From contig NZ_JAIPPU010000003.1 in the NCBI RefSeq assembly GCF_026646375.1, positions 124,001-188,000 of the forward strand: a stretch of DNA of 64,000 nucleotides, read 5' to 3'. The position numbers and the translations under genes were made by a program. The notes below the pieces were generated by a model that had not been told where the DNA came from, did not search any database, and saw nothing but the letters and a program-made list of their open reading frames with translations. Positions 1 through 8,433 of the stretch are shown here, piece after piece (within the stretch, counting starts at the first letter, position 1; each line of letters starts with the position of its first letter). The DNA comes from Acetobacterium wieringae (GTDB lineage: Bacteria; Bacillota; Clostridia; Eubacteriales; Eubacteriaceae).

Positions 1-536
1 ACCAGCGCATTGATGGTTTTGATGGCCGCCGCCGTTGATTCTGGCTGGTTCAGACAGTCGTCAATATGAACCAGCTGGTGGGATTTTTTGGCATAAAAGC
101 CCATTCCCTTGCGATCCAGTTTAAACTGCGCCTTATTGCGGTAACGTAACGGATCGTCCATGCCAATAATCGGTGCCACTTCGATTTCTTTAAAGCCCCC
201 AATTCGTTGGAGTGCATCCCCCACCATTTTGGCCTTAGCCTGAAGTTGGCCGGGATAACTCATATGGCGGATCTGACAACCGCCACATTGGTCAAAATAG
301 GAACAATCCGGGGTTACCCGAACGGGTGATGCCTGACTGATTGACAGTAGTTTTCCCTGTGCGTAGGTTTTTTTGACATTCTTAATTTCCACCTCCACCA
401 CATCCCCGGGAAGGCCGCCGTCCACAAAGACAATCATGTTGTCAAGCCGACCCACCCCTTCCCCGCTATGGGTAATATCGATCAATTCCATGGAATACTG
501 TTGGCCAACTTGTAACGGGTTGCTTGTTTCGTTCAT
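1..536 (-). CDS. 23S rRNA (uracil-5-)-methyltransferase, RlmD/RlmCD (RumA) family, N-terminal part
   Basis: The first 178 codons are present; the SAM-binding catalytic half lies beyond the left edge. The protein opens with a TRAM-type RNA-binding beta-barrel (about residues 8-65; SGEGVGR near 24-30). Cysteines follow in the iron-sulfur pattern of this family: C78, C84, C87 and C161. RumA/RlmD-family enzymes use a [4Fe-4S] cluster and SAM to make 5-methyluridine in 23S rRNA. The ATG at 534-536 has a GGAAG ribosome binding site. It is the last gene of a minus-strand run after ygiQ and the DtxR-type regulator, 26 bases behind the latter. Which uridine is modified cannot be told from this fragment. 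Confidence 0.85.
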   Translation of the reverse strand, partial: MNETSNPLQVGQQYSMELIDITHSGEGVGRLDNMIVFVDGGLPGDVVEVEIKNVKKTYAQGKLLSISQASPVRVTPDCSYFDQCGGCQIRHMSYPGQLQAKAKMVGDALQRIGGFKEIEVAPIIGMDDPLRYRNKAQFKLDRKGMGFYAKKSHQLVHIDDCLNQPESTAAAIKTINAL

Positions 537-562
537 TCTTACTTCCTTAATTTTCTTATTTT

Positions 563-937
563 TTACTGCGCGAGATAAGCCTTCATTTTTTCGAAGGTTT
601 CATCCGAGATAACATGCTCAATACCACAGGCGTCCTGTTCCGCATTAGCCAGGGACACATCCAGGGCCTTCATCAAAAACTCGGTAATCAGCCGATGCTT
701 TTCGTAGACCTTTACCGCCCGGCATTTTCCGGCTTCAGTGAGATAGATCTGGCCATAGCGCTCATGTTCGACATAGCCCAAGTCCTTCAGTTTGCGAACC
801 GCATCATTGGCGCTGGCCTTACTGACCTTGAGTTCCAGGGCGACATCGGTAATGCGCACCCCTTTGCCGTGTTTTTGACTCTCCAGATAAATGGTTTCGA
901 TGTAATCCTCAATGGATTCTGTTAGTTTTTTTTCCAT
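563..937 (-). CDS. DtxR/MntR-family metal-dependent transcriptional repressor
   Basis: A 124-residue protein with an N-terminal winged helix-turn-helix (about residues 8-65; ITDVALELKVSKASA is the recognition unit) and a metal-binding/dimerisation domain (about 70-124; HRLITEFL and CGIEHVIS carry the candidate Cys, Glu and His ligands). It lacks the C-terminal SH3-like domain of DtxR/IdeR, as MntR does, so manganese or iron sensing is inferred. Its start lies 29 bases inside the 3' end of the upstream radical-SAM gene, which suggests translational coupling. No operator or metal transporter gene is visible nearby, so the targets are unknown. Confidence 0.85.
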   Translation of the reverse strand: MEKKLTESIEDYIETIYLESQKHGKGVRITDVALELKVSKASANDAVRKLKDLGYVEHERYGQIYLTEAGKCRAVKVYEKHRLITEFLMKALDVSLANAEQDACGIEHVISDETFEKMKAYLAQ

Positions 938-2897
938 TTTTACCTCTGCTTTTATCTTTTTGATTTATTTTTGATTGCTTTGTTGTAGTGGGTCTGGCTT
1001 TTTTTCCCTTTGTGTTCCGGCTAAGATTTGCCTGCGGGGATTGACGATCGCCACTTTTTACCTTGGTCGGAATTAATGCTTTCTTGCCACTTCCGATCAG
1101 ATCGTCCCGATAGGCCATTGTCAATGCTTCGTGCACCAGCAGATAATTTTCCCGTTTGTTATACTGCACCAGTGCCCGCTGCATGTTTTTTTCCCGGCCC
1201 TTGGGTACATAAACCGCTTCCATTGTCAGCGGGTTGACACCGGTATGGTACATGGCGGTTGCCACTGAACCCGGAGTCGGGTAAAAATCCTGTACCTGTT
1301 CCGGGAAAAAGCCCATCTCCCGAATGTATTCAGCCAGTTTGACAGCATCCTGAAGGGTACAACCGGGATGACCGGTAATGAAATAGGGCAATACAAACTG
1401 GTTTTTGTCCAGCTGCCCATCAATCTGCTTAAACTGACGTACAAAGTTTTCATAGACGTTAAAGGCCGGTTTGCCCATGTGAGCAAGCACCGTATCGGAT
1501 ACATGTTCCGGAGCGACCCGCAGCTGGCCGCTGATATGGTGCTCCACCAGTTCCCGAAAAAAGGCCTTGTCTGAATCCAGCGCCAAATAATCATAACGGA
1601 TTCCCGAACGGATAAACACTTTTTTGATTCCCGGCAGATTCCGAACCGCCCGAAGCGTCTCCAGATACGGCTTATGGCTGGGATCAATGTTTTTGCAGGG
1701 AGTTGGCGCCAAACACTCCCGATCGTTGCAGTAACCCCGGGTGGCCTGTTTTTTGCAGGCCAGATGAGAAAAATTAGCCGTCGGTCCGCCGATATCGTGA
1801 ATGTAACCCTTAAAGTCCGGCTCTTTCGTCATTCGCTTGGCTTCCCGGACAATTGAATCACGGCTGCGCATCTGGACATATTTACCCTGGTGAATGGCCA
1901 GCGCACAAAAGGTGCAGTTGCCGTAACAGCCCCGGTTGGCAGTGATACTGAACTTGACTTCGCTAAGCCCTGGTACACCCCCGACCGGATCATAGGCCGG
2001 ATGCCAGCGATAGGTAAACGGCAGATCGTACAGATCATCAAACTCCGCCTGGGAAAGCGGTGGTTGGGGCGGATTCTGCCACAGATAGCGATTGCCAGTG
2101 GGTTGAATATATGCCTGGGGATCATAGGCATTATTACTCCGATAAATCAGGGCAGTAGCCGTGGCATAGGCCTTTGTATCGGCGCTGACCAGCTCGGTGG
2201 ACGGCAACATAACCCCTTCCCCGGCTTCCCGGCTGATCACCGCGGTGCCCCGGATATGGGTCAGCTGGTGTACCGGAATTCCGGCTTCCAGGCTTTCGGC
2301 AATTTCAAGTATCGCTCGTTCGCCCATTCCATAGACCAACAGATCGGCCCGGGAGTCAAAAAGAATCGGCCGTCTCACTTTCTCCTGCCAGTAATCATAA
2401 TGGGCAAAGCGCCGCAGACTGGCTTCAATCCCACCGATGATCAGGGGAATTTCGCCAAAATTCTCGCGGATCTTACCGCAATATACAATCGTTGCCCGAT
2501 CTGGCCGCAGGCCGGCTTTACCGCCAGGGGCATAGACATCTTCCCGACGGCGCTTTTTGTTGACGGTAAAATGATTGACCATCGAATCAAGGTTGCCAGC
2601 GGTAACCAGAAACCCCAGCCGAGGGGCCCCCAGCTGCTTAAAGTCGGTGTTTTCCTGCCAGTTGGGCTGGGCAATAATCCCCACGGAAAAACCCCGGGAC
2701 TGAAGTACCCGGCCAATGATCGCCGCCCCAAACGAGGGATGATCGACATAGGCATCACCCGTTACGAGTATAAAATCGCATTGGGTTATTCCCTGGGCCT
2801 GCATCTCTTTTATCGACATTGGCAGAAACCCCCGATTTTCTTTGGGGGTTTTATCGACTCGGGCTTTTTGCCCGGAATCGTTGCTTGACTTATACAT
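909..2897 (-). CDS. YgiQ-family radical SAM protein
   Basis: A 662-residue protein matching the YgiQ family (UPF0313). An N-terminal domain of about 300 residues precedes the radical SAM core. The cluster motif C-x3-C-x2-C is at C324, C328 and C331 (RGCYGNCTFC). The C-terminal 60 residues are rich in Lys, Arg and Gln and probably disordered. The substrate of YgiQ proteins is not established. ATG start with AAGGG upstream. It heads the minus-strand run whose next gene overlaps its 3' end by 29 bases. Confidence 0.9.
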   Translation of the reverse strand: MYKSSNDSGQKARVDKTPKENRGFLPMSIKEMQAQGITQCDFILVTGDAYVDHPSFGAAIIGRVLQSRGFSVGIIAQPNWQENTDFKQLGAPRLGFLVTAGNLDSMVNHFTVNKKRRREDVYAPGGKAGLRPDRATIVYCGKIRENFGEIPLIIGGIEASLRRFAHYDYWQEKVRRPILFDSRADLLVYGMGERAILEIAESLEAGIPVHQLTHIRGTAVISREAGEGVMLPSTELVSADTKAYATATALIYRSNNAYDPQAYIQPTGNRYLWQNPPQPPLSQAEFDDLYDLPFTYRWHPAYDPVGGVPGLSEVKFSITANRGCYGNCTFCALAIHQGKYVQMRSRDSIVREAKRMTKEPDFKGYIHDIGGPTANFSHLACKKQATRGYCNDRECLAPTPCKNIDPSHKPYLETLRAVRNLPGIKKVFIRSGIRYDYLALDSDKAFFRELVEHHISGQLRVAPEHVSDTVLAHMGKPAFNVYENFVRQFKQIDGQLDKNQFVLPYFITGHPGCTLQDAVKLAEYIREMGFFPEQVQDFYPTPGSVATAMYHTGVNPLTMEAVYVPKGREKNMQRALVQYNKRENYLLVHEALTMAYRDDLIGSGKKALIPTKVKSGDRQSPQANLSRNTKGKKARPTTTKQSKINQKDKSRGKNGKKTNRIH

Positions 2898-2975
2898 TTA
2901 TACCCTTTCTTAATAATTTTTCACATCTATTTGCTGCAAACCGCTAAAAAGATTTAGACACTTTGACAAAACCTT

Positions 2976-3098
2976 TGTACGCTTCACAGCCTGTTTCCTA
3001 TAAACATGTGTTACGCAACACGATGAACAGACTGCCACCAACTCGTCGACACGTTCACATATGTAGTGAAGACAGCCATCAAAGCAACCATTGTTCGG
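2976..3098 (+). repeat. Palindromic repeat family P, copy 1 (diverged)
   Basis: This imperfect long palindrome fills most of the gap between cobS and ygiQ. It aligns end to end with copies at 5190, 6380, 8454 and 61625. Shared landmarks are a GCTTC-GCC-GTTTCC left end, GTGTTAC, a core ending CGACACGTTCAC and a CATCAAAGCAA right end. The arms next to the core (ACATGTG and CACATATGT) remain complementary although they differ from those of every other copy. The inner loop stem is poorly kept. Confidence 0.65.
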
Positions 3099-3105
3099 TC
3101 TTTTT

Positions 3106-3867
3106 CTAAAAAAGTTTAAAATAAACTGGAAAGTTAATCAGGATGATCGCAAACACCACCATAAAAAAGGTTTGGTTGAGTTCGATGGTCATCCCGATGG
3201 TGTCGCCAGTCATCCCGCCGATTTTATGCTGGAGATTTTTCATCAGCAATAGCGCTGGCAATAGACAGATCACCGCCGTCAGCAGTCCGGGCAGACCCAG
3301 AATCAGGGTGGCATAACCCAGGAGTAACACCAGATAAATAATAAAATGGTGGAGTTGGGTCATTTCCACAAAGCGTTTACCCAAACCACCGCCGCCAGGC
3401 GCATAGGTAGAAAAGCAGGTCGACATGATCGCAGCTGTCCGGCCAAACACCGGCATCACCAGCAGGGCACTGCTGTATTCTGGCAGAATCATCGTAAACG
3501 CCATCCAATTGGTTAAAATAATCAGAATCAGTCCAATGGCGCCAAAGGCTCCTAAACGACTGTCTTTCATGATTTCCATCATCTTTTCCCGATCCCTGGC
3601 CGAGAACAGCGCATCGGTGGTATCTGCAAAGCCATCCAGATGAAGACCGCCGGTGAGCCAGATATAGGTAATCACCATCAGTAGCGCCTGCAGCTGAACA
3701 AAGTGGATCAATGAAAACAGCTGGGCCGCTCCATACAGCACCACCCCGATAAAAACCCCCACCAGAGGAATCAGAATCATCGACTCATAAAAATCCTCGG
3801 CACTGACATCATTAAGCTTAATCGGGATGCGGGTAAAAAATGATATTGCAATCAGTAGTTTTCTCAT
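3106..3867 (-). CDS. cobS: Adenosylcobinamide-GDP ribazoletransferase (cobalamin-5'-phosphate synthase)
   Basis: CobS joins adenosylcobinamide-GDP to alpha-ribazole at the membrane, a late step in the lower-ligand assembly of B12. The 253-residue protein is hydrophobic with about six membrane segments. It carries the family signature GGLHLDGFADTTDALFS near residues 75-91, with MKDSRLGAFG just after. The ATG at 3865-3867 is chosen because GGAG lies 5-8 bases upstream; a longer frame exists but has no ribosome binding site. No other cob genes or cobalamin riboswitch are visible, so it stands apart from the rest of the pathway. Confidence 0.93.
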   Translation of the reverse strand: MRKLLIAISFFTRIPIKLNDVSAEDFYESMILIPLVGVFIGVVLYGAAQLFSLIHFVQLQALLMVITYIWLTGGLHLDGFADTTDALFSARDREKMMEIMKDSRLGAFGAIGLILIILTNWMAFTMILPEYSSALLVMPVFGRTAAIMSTCFSTYAPGGGGLGKRFVEMTQLHHFIIYLVLLLGYATLILGLPGLLTAVICLLPALLLMKNLQHKIGGMTGDTIGMTIELNQTFFMVVFAIILINFPVYFKLF

Positions 3868-4032
3868 GTTGTTCTCCAAATATACTCTTAAAAATTCATG
3901 GTTTTTTGTGGTTTTAAAAATAAACACTGAGCTTACGCCAGTTTTGCCCGAAAAAAGAAAAGCATGAATTTGCATTCATACTTTATCCGGCCATGGTTTC
4001 TGAATTTTCGTTTTTATAAGACATAGATCATC

Positions 4033-4308
4033 TTAAACTTCATCCACAAAATCAAAACGATTTTCAATCATTTGTTTCAATTGTTCAATGGCCCGTTTTT
4101 CATCATCGCCATTCGCTTCGATTTGTATCTCATCACCTTTTTGAACAGCTAAAATCATCACACCCATAATGCTTTTGGCATTAACCCGGGTCGTTTCTTT
4201 TTTGATATAGATTTCGCTTTTAAACTCATTTGCTTTTTGGACAAAAAGAGAGGCTGGTTTTGCATGGAGTCCGGCCTTGTTATTAACGATTACTTTATCA
4301 ACTATCAC
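4033..4308 (-). CDS. HPr-family phosphocarrier protein
   Basis: A 91-residue HPr-like protein. The phosphorylation site His15 sits in GLHAKPA, with Lys where classical HPr has Arg17. Ser46 (NAKSIMGVM) is present, the residue targeted by HPr kinase in Firmicutes. HPr carries phosphate from enzyme I to sugar PTS enzymes and acts in carbon catabolite control. No ptsI or EII genes are nearby. The start is a GTG at 4306-4308 behind a GGGGTGG stretch. It could be canonical HPr or a regulatory paralogue; conservation of both His15 and Ser46 favours a working phosphocarrier. Confidence 0.9.
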   Translation of the reverse strand: MIVDKVIVNNKAGLHAKPASLFVQKANEFKSEIYIKKETTRVNAKSIMGVMILAVQKGDEIQIEANGDDEKRAIEQLKQMIENRFDFVDEV

Positions 4309-4403
4309 AATAATCCACCCCTTTACTATAAAATTCCCCTATGTTAGTATTATAACCTTAGACTGCAATTTTAGCAAGTAAACGACTTTTATTTCTTTTT
4401 AAC

Positions 4404-4432
4404 TTGTAAAATCTTTTTTTAAGTTTTATAAT
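4404..4432 (+). promoter_or_regulatory. Sigma-A-type promoter for the DUF1858 gene
   Basis: TTGTAA (4404-4409), a 17-base spacer and a perfect TATAAT (4427-4432) lie 45 bases ahead of the start codon. Confidence 0.75.
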
Positions 4433-4477
4433 GTATCATATGTCAAATGTGATTAACACTTTGCGGAGGTGAAAAAA

Positions 4478-4690
4478 ATGAAAGTTACTAAAGATATGGG
4501 TATCCTTGATGCCGTTAACGCATATCCGGATTCTGTCAACGTCTTCCAGGCTTATGGCATGCATTGCTTTGGTTGTATGGCAGCACGTTTTGAAAGCATC
4601 GAAGAAGGGGCATTGGCCCACGGCATTGATGTCGATGCCTTGATTAAATCAATTAATGACGCCATTGACGCTGTTGATTTAACAAAATAG
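4478..4690 (+). CDS. DUF1858 domain-containing small protein
   Basis: A 70-residue DUF1858 protein. The family is defined by an N-terminal KDMGILDAV-like helix and a Cys-x-x-Cys pair, here C30 and C33 (CFGC), which may be redox-active or bind metal. Its function is not established. The ATG at 4478 follows GCGGAGGTG; a GTG nine bases earlier lies inside that ribosome binding site. It is a single-gene unit, with its own promoter upstream and a terminator after a small repeat insertion downstream. Confidence 0.85.
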   Translation: MKVTKDMGILDAVNAYPDSVNVFQAYGMHCFGCMAARFESIEEGALAHGIDVDALIKSINDAIDAVDLTK

Positions 4691-4713
4691 TTTAAGGTTG
4701 TCGCTAAACTCCC

Positions 4714-4799
4714 GTACCGACCAATTGTTAATCTGTTGTCCGCTCCGATGCGTAGGGTCTGACCCCTAGGTCACAACATGATGTAACAATTGTCGGTAC
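4714..4799 (-). repeat. MITE-like repeat family M, copy A
   Basis: An 86-bp element bounded by imperfect terminal inverted repeats of about 26 bp that begin GTACCGACCAATTGTT at one end and GTACCGACAATTGTT at the other. It has no coding capacity. Reverse-complemented, it is nearly identical to the ends of copy B (6543-6751), including the shared AACCCA flank, and lacks the ~120-bp internal segment of that copy. It lies between the DUF1858 gene and its terminator. Confidence 0.85.
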
Positions 4800-4823
4800 T
4801 GGGTTATCTTTTTTGATAGTCTG

Positions 4824-4857
4824 AGCAACGCATTTTAATCAATGCGTTGCTTTTTTT
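4824..4857 (+). terminator. Rho-independent terminator after the DUF1858 gene
   Basis: GCAACGCATT pairs perfectly with AATGCGTTGC across a 4-base loop and is followed by seven T residues. Confidence 0.9.
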
Positions 4858-4876
4858 ATTTTTTTGTCAATACCCC

Positions 4877-4905
4877 TTGAAATAACCAGGAATAATTGTT
4901 ACAAT
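4877..4905 (+). promoter_or_regulatory. Promoter of the lysine-biosynthesis unit
   Basis: TTGAAA (4877-4882), a 17-base spacer and TACAAT (4900-4905). Transcription would begin near 4912, just before the lysine riboswitch. Confidence 0.75.
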
Positions 4906-4924
4906 AATCAGAATCGAATATTAC

Positions 4925-5086
4925 GATAGAGGTGCGGACTTTAAGATTAACGGCGGTGACCATGGCTAGTGGGATGACGCGTTGTGAAAGGAAAGCTCGC
5001 CGAAGGACAATGTTTTGCCAGCATTTTTCCTGGGCTTACTGTTAAGAGCAGTGAGACTGTCATCATTTTTATGATGGAGTGCTATC
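4925..5086 (+). promoter_or_regulatory. Lysine riboswitch (L-box)
   Basis: The leader carries the conserved L-box segments in order: GATAGAGGTGC at the 5' side of P1, an internal GGAAAGCTCGCCGAA block, CTGGGCTTACTG with its partner CAGTGAGACTG, and GGAGTGCTATC closing P1 (GATAG with CTATC). The L-box binds lysine and shuts off downstream expression. A terminator follows 44 bases later, so control is probably by transcription termination. Its target is the asd gene and perhaps the dapA, dapB and lysC genes behind it. Confidence 0.93.
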
Positions 5087-5129
5087 TAAAACCCAATGAA
5101 AGCTTTTTTTGAGTGTTTCTTTGTTTTTT

Positions 5130-5157
5130 AGCCGGTACCCGTTACCGGCTTTTTTTT
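5130..5157 (+). terminator. Riboswitch-controlled terminator
   Basis: AGCCGGTA pairs with TACCGGCT around a short CCCGT loop, followed by T8. It lies directly after the lysine riboswitch and before asd, the expected place for an expression platform. A T-rich stretch (5102-5129) separates the aptamer from the hairpin; I did not identify the antiterminator pairing. Confidence 0.85.
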
Positions 5158-5189
5158 AATTTCAAATGGACGATTGCGAAACTGCTATA

Positions 5190-5320
5190 CTGCCGTGAGC
5201 TTCGCTGCCGGTTTCCCACAAACACGTGTTACACTGTACGGCGGACAGGCTACCGCCTGTTCGCCTACACGTTACACGCGTGTGTTGTGGAAACCAACAT
5301 CAAAGCAATGAATGTTCGCT
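5190..5320 (+). repeat. Palindromic repeat family P, copy 2
   Basis: A near-complete palindrome. The outer arms GGTTTCC and GGAAACC pair, as do CACGTGT and ACGCGTG next to the core, and ACAGGC pairs with GCCTGT around a TACC loop. The core TACACTGTACGGCG and CGCCTACACGTTAC is shared with copies 3 and 4. It sits between the riboswitch terminator and asd, so it lies within the mRNA leader. Confidence 0.8.
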
Positions 5321-5366
5321 GATGTAAATTTTGCAATTAACTATAATTTCATTTTTTGGAGGACTT

Positions 5367-6365
5367 ATGAAATCTTATAATGTTGCAGTTGTTGGTGCTA
5401 CCGGGATGGTGGGACAGAAAATGCTTCAGGTATTGGCGGAACTTAAATTCCCGGTCAAAAACCTGTATCCGATGGCGTCCAAACGCTCGGCCGGCAAAGA
5501 AATAAGCTTTAATGGAAAAACCTACGTGGTGCAAGAGCTTTGTGACGAAGCCTTTGACCAGGATATTGATATTGCCCTGTTCTCCGCCGGTGGCGACACC
5601 AGCGAACGCTTCTCGCCAGTGGCAGCCGCGAAAGGTGTCATTGTCATTGACAACAGCAGCGCTTTCCGGATGGATCCCACCGTGCCCCTGGTGGTTCCGG
5701 AAGTCAATCCCGAAGATCTGGACTGGCATAAAAATATCATCGCCAATCCCAACTGCTCTACCATTCAGGCGGTAGTAGCCTTAAAACCGCTCTATGATGC
5801 CTTTGGCATCGATCGAATAGTCTATTCCACCTACCAGGCGGTATCTGGCTCCGGCGTCAAGGGCTATGTCGATCTGGAAAACGGCATCAAAGGCGAAGCC
5901 AATGCCTTCTACCCCCACCCGATTGCCTATAACGTGCTGCCGCACATCGATTCCTTCCTTGACAATGGCTACACCAAGGAAGAAATGAAGATGATCAACG
6001 AAACCCGGAAAATTCTCCACGACGACAGCCTGCGGATTACCGCCACCACCGTCCGGGTGCCGGTTTTCTACAGCCACAGCGAGAGCGTCAATGTTGAGCT
6101 CAAAAAACCCTTTGAGCTGGATGGCGTCCGCACGATTTTTAGCAACGCGCCAGGGATTGTACTCCAGGATGACCCGACCAACAACGTCTACCCGCTGGCC
6201 CGCACCGCTGAAAATACCGATGAAGTATACGTCGGCCGATTGCGTCGTGATGAGAGTGTTGATAATGGTCTAAACCTCTGGGTTGTCGCCGATAACATCC
6301 GCAAAGGCGCCGCCTCCAACGCTGTCCAGATTGCCTTCGAACTGGCTAAACGGGGCTTGATCTAA
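5367..6365 (+). CDS. asd: Aspartate-semialdehyde dehydrogenase
   Basis: Asd reduces aspartyl phosphate to aspartate semialdehyde with NADPH, the branch point of lysine, threonine and methionine synthesis. The 332-residue protein opens with an NADP-binding GATGMVGQ loop (residues 10-17). The catalytic cysteine is C130 in NPNCSTIQ. The ATG at 5367 is preceded by TTTGGAGGAC; a longer frame from 5331 has no ribosome binding site. It is the first gene behind the lysine riboswitch. The order asd-dapA-dapB-lysC is a compact lysine set, here split by repeats. Confidence 0.96.
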   Translation: MKSYNVAVVGATGMVGQKMLQVLAELKFPVKNLYPMASKRSAGKEISFNGKTYVVQELCDEAFDQDIDIALFSAGGDTSERFSPVAAAKGVIVIDNSSAFRMDPTVPLVVPEVNPEDLDWHKNIIANPNCSTIQAVVALKPLYDAFGIDRIVYSTYQAVSGSGVKGYVDLENGIKGEANAFYPHPIAYNVLPHIDSFLDNGYTKEEMKMINETRKILHDDSLRITATTVRVPVFYSHSESVNVELKKPFELDGVRTIFSNAPGIVLQDDPTNNVYPLARTAENTDEVYVGRLRRDESVDNGLNLWVVADNIRKGAASNAVQIAFELAKRGLI

Positions 6366-6379
6366 ACTCAAAAATTAAG

Positions 6380-6506
6380 TGCCGTTGGCTTTGCTACCGC
6401 CATGCAGCAAACAGTTTCTACACTGTACGGCGTACAGGCTACCGCCTGTTCGCCTACACGTTACGAAACTATTTCTGAAAACCGGTACCAAAGCAATCAA
6501 GGTTAT
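6380..6506 (+). repeat. Palindromic repeat family P, copy 3
   Basis: The core is nearly identical to copies 2 and 4 (TACACTGTACGGCG, ACAGGC-TACC-GCCTGT, CGCCTACACGTTAC). The core-proximal arms are AGTTTC and GAAACT, different from other copies but again complementary. The outer ends CTTTGCTACCG and CGGTACCAAAGCA also pair imperfectly. It begins 14 bases after the asd stop codon. Confidence 0.8.
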
Positions 6507-6542
6507 TCTTTTTAAAGAACAATTATCTAGAACACTAACCCA

Positions 6543-6751
6543 GTACCGACAATTGTTTCATCATGTTGTGACCTAGGGCTCAGACCCTACGCATCAAGGC
6601 GGACACGGCGCTAGCCTGTCTGAGTTTTCGCGAAGGCAGTCGCCAATCATAAGCTTGCTTATAGTTGGCGACTGCCCGTGAACCAAAGAGAAAGAATCGT
6701 AGCGGATTTCTCGTGGTTGTGGCGAACAACAGATTAACAATTGGTCGGTAC
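6543..6751 (+). repeat. MITE-like repeat family M, copy B, with extra internal hairpin segment
   Basis: The largest of four copies (209 bp). Both ends match copy A, but the middle carries about 120 bp more. The extra part includes a long hairpin at 6635-6676, where GGCAGTCGCCAA pairs with TTGGCGACTGCC around an AAGC-TTGC-containing loop. It ends 38 bases ahead of the dapA start and so must be transcribed if dapA is read from the asd promoter. Confidence 0.82.
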
Positions 6752-6789
6752 GCTATTATACACAAAAACTACAATCAAAGGAGATTGAA

Positions 6790-7668
6790 ATGAGTATTTT
6801 TACAGGAAGCTGTGTCGCACTGGTGACCCCGTTTAAAGATGGGAAAGTTGATTTTGAACGCTTTCATAAACTGATTGATTGGCAGATTGAAAACAAAACC
6901 GATGCCATTCTGATTGCCGGCACCACCGGTGAAACCTCTACCCTGACCGATGATGAGCATCTCGAACTGCTCCGGGATGCCGGCAAGTACATTAACGGCC
7001 GGGTTCCTTTTGTAGCAGGAACCGGCAGTAATGATACCGCCTATTCGATCATGCTGTCCAAAGAAGCCGAAAAGGCTGGCGCTGATGCCTGCCTGATTAT
7101 TAACCCCTACTACAATAAATCCACCCAGAGGGGGATCATTGCCCATATCACTGCCATTGCCAATGCCATCACGATTCCGGTGATTATTTACAATGTCCCC
7201 AGCCGCACCGGCATGAACATCTCGGTGGCTACCATTAAAGAACTGAGCAAGATCCCCAACGTGGCGGCCGTTAAGGAAGCCAGCGGCGATATCAGTCAGG
7301 TGACTGAAATTGCCCGGGTCTGTGGCAACGATATTGATATTTACAGCGGCAATGATGACCACGTTTTGCCGATTCTGGCCGTTGGCGGCAAAGGCGTGAT
7401 TTCGGTCTCTGCCAATATTATTCCTGAAGATATGCACGCGCTGGTCGCCAGCTTTATGGACGGGGATATCGAACGAGCCCGGGAACTGCAGTTTAAAACC
7501 AACCTGGTTAATCTGGCGATGTTCTATGAAACCAACCCGATTCCGGTTAAAACCGCCATGGGCCTGATGGGTCTGGATTCCGGAGAAATGCGGCTGCCGC
7601 TGATTGAGATGGAAGAAGCCAACAAAGAAAAACTGATTGCCGATTTAAAAACCTACGGCTTGCTATAG
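6790..7668 (+). CDS. dapA: 4-hydroxy-tetrahydrodipicolinate synthase
   Basis: DapA condenses pyruvate with aspartate semialdehyde, the first committed step to lysine and diaminopimelate. The 292-residue TIM barrel has GTTGETSTL (44-52), the catalytic Tyr134 in IIYNVPSRTG, Arg139, and the Schiff-base Lys162 in AVKEASGD. The ATG is preceded by AAAGGAGATTGAA. It lies 424 bases after asd, a gap filled by two repeats, and nine bases before dapB, so dapA and dapB are certainly co-transcribed. Confidence 0.96.
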   Translation: MSIFTGSCVALVTPFKDGKVDFERFHKLIDWQIENKTDAILIAGTTGETSTLTDDEHLELLRDAGKYINGRVPFVAGTGSNDTAYSIMLSKEAEKAGADACLIINPYYNKSTQRGIIAHITAIANAITIPVIIYNVPSRTGMNISVATIKELSKIPNVAAVKEASGDISQVTEIARVCGNDIDIYSGNDDHVLPILAVGGKGVISVSANIIPEDMHALVASFMDGDIERARELQFKTNLVNLAMFYETNPIPVKTAMGLMGLDSGEMRLPLIEMEEANKEKLIADLKTYGLL

Positions 7669-7677
7669 GAGGCCGCT

Positions 7678-8433
7678 ATGATCAATATTTTACTCAGCGG
7701 CGTCTCCGGTGCCATGGGCAGCACCTTACAACAGATCATTGCCGCCAACCCCGATACTCAGGTAGTGGCCGGATTTGATCAGCAGGCGCTGACCACTCTG
7801 CCCTTTCCGGTCTACAATGATCTGACCAAGTGTAGTGAGGCGGTCGATGTAATTATCGATTTTTCTCATTTTGCCGCCTTTCCGTCAATTTTCGGCTTTG
7901 CCCGGAGCCGTAAAATCCCTATTGTTATCGCCACCACCGGCCTGTCTGAGGCGGATCTGGCTGCTATCGATGAAGGGGCCAAGGAAATTCCAGTTTTTAA
8001 AACCGCCAATCTGTCTTTGGGCATCAACCTGATTGCCAAGATGTTAAACGAAATGGTTGGCAAACTGGAACAGGGCTTTGACATTGAAATTATTGAGAAG
8101 CACCACAATAAAAAGCTCGATGCCCCCAGCGGTACTGCCCTGCTTTTAGCCGACGCCATCAACGACGGCCTGGTCACCAAAAAAGACTACACCTACGGCC
8201 GCTACGGCCGGGACGCCAAACGCACCGAAAACGAGCTGGGCATCCACGCCATCCGTGGCGGCACCATCCCCGGCGAACACTCGGTAATCTTTGCCGGCAA
8301 CGACGAAATCATCGAAGTCAACCACATCGCCCTGTCCAAAAAAGTTTTCGCCGAAGGCGCCGTCAAAGCCGCTCAATTCCTGGTTGGCCAGGCCCCCGGC
8401 CGCTACGACATGGCCATGGTCGTCAACGACTAG
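7678..8433 (+). CDS. dapB: 4-hydroxy-tetrahydrodipicolinate reductase
   Basis: DapB reduces the DapA product with NAD(P)H. The 251-residue protein has an N-terminal Rossmann loop (SGVSGAMGS, 7-15) and the substrate-binding motif EKHHNKKLDAPSGTA near residue 140. The ATG follows AGGAGG. The last five codons and the stop form one arm and the loop of a perfect 15-bp inverted repeat, described separately. Confidence 0.96.
   Translation: MINILLSGVSGAMGSTLQQIIAANPDTQVVAGFDQQALTTLPFPVYNDLTKCSEAVDVIIDFSHFAAFPSIFGFARSRKIPIVIATTGLSEADLAAIDEGAKEIPVFKTANLSLGINLIAKMLNEMVGKLEQGFDIEIIEKHHNKKLDAPSGTALLLADAINDGLVTKKDYTYGRYGRDAKRTENELGIHAIRGGTIPGEHSVIFAGNDEIIEVNHIALSKKVFAEGAVKAAQFLVGQAPGRYDMAMVVND

Noticed and set aside
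1890-2888. A 332-codon open frame opposite the YgiQ gene
   Set aside because: It runs antisense to a clear YgiQ protein, has no ribosome binding site and no family pattern; G+C-rich codon use of the real gene keeps the opposite frame open.
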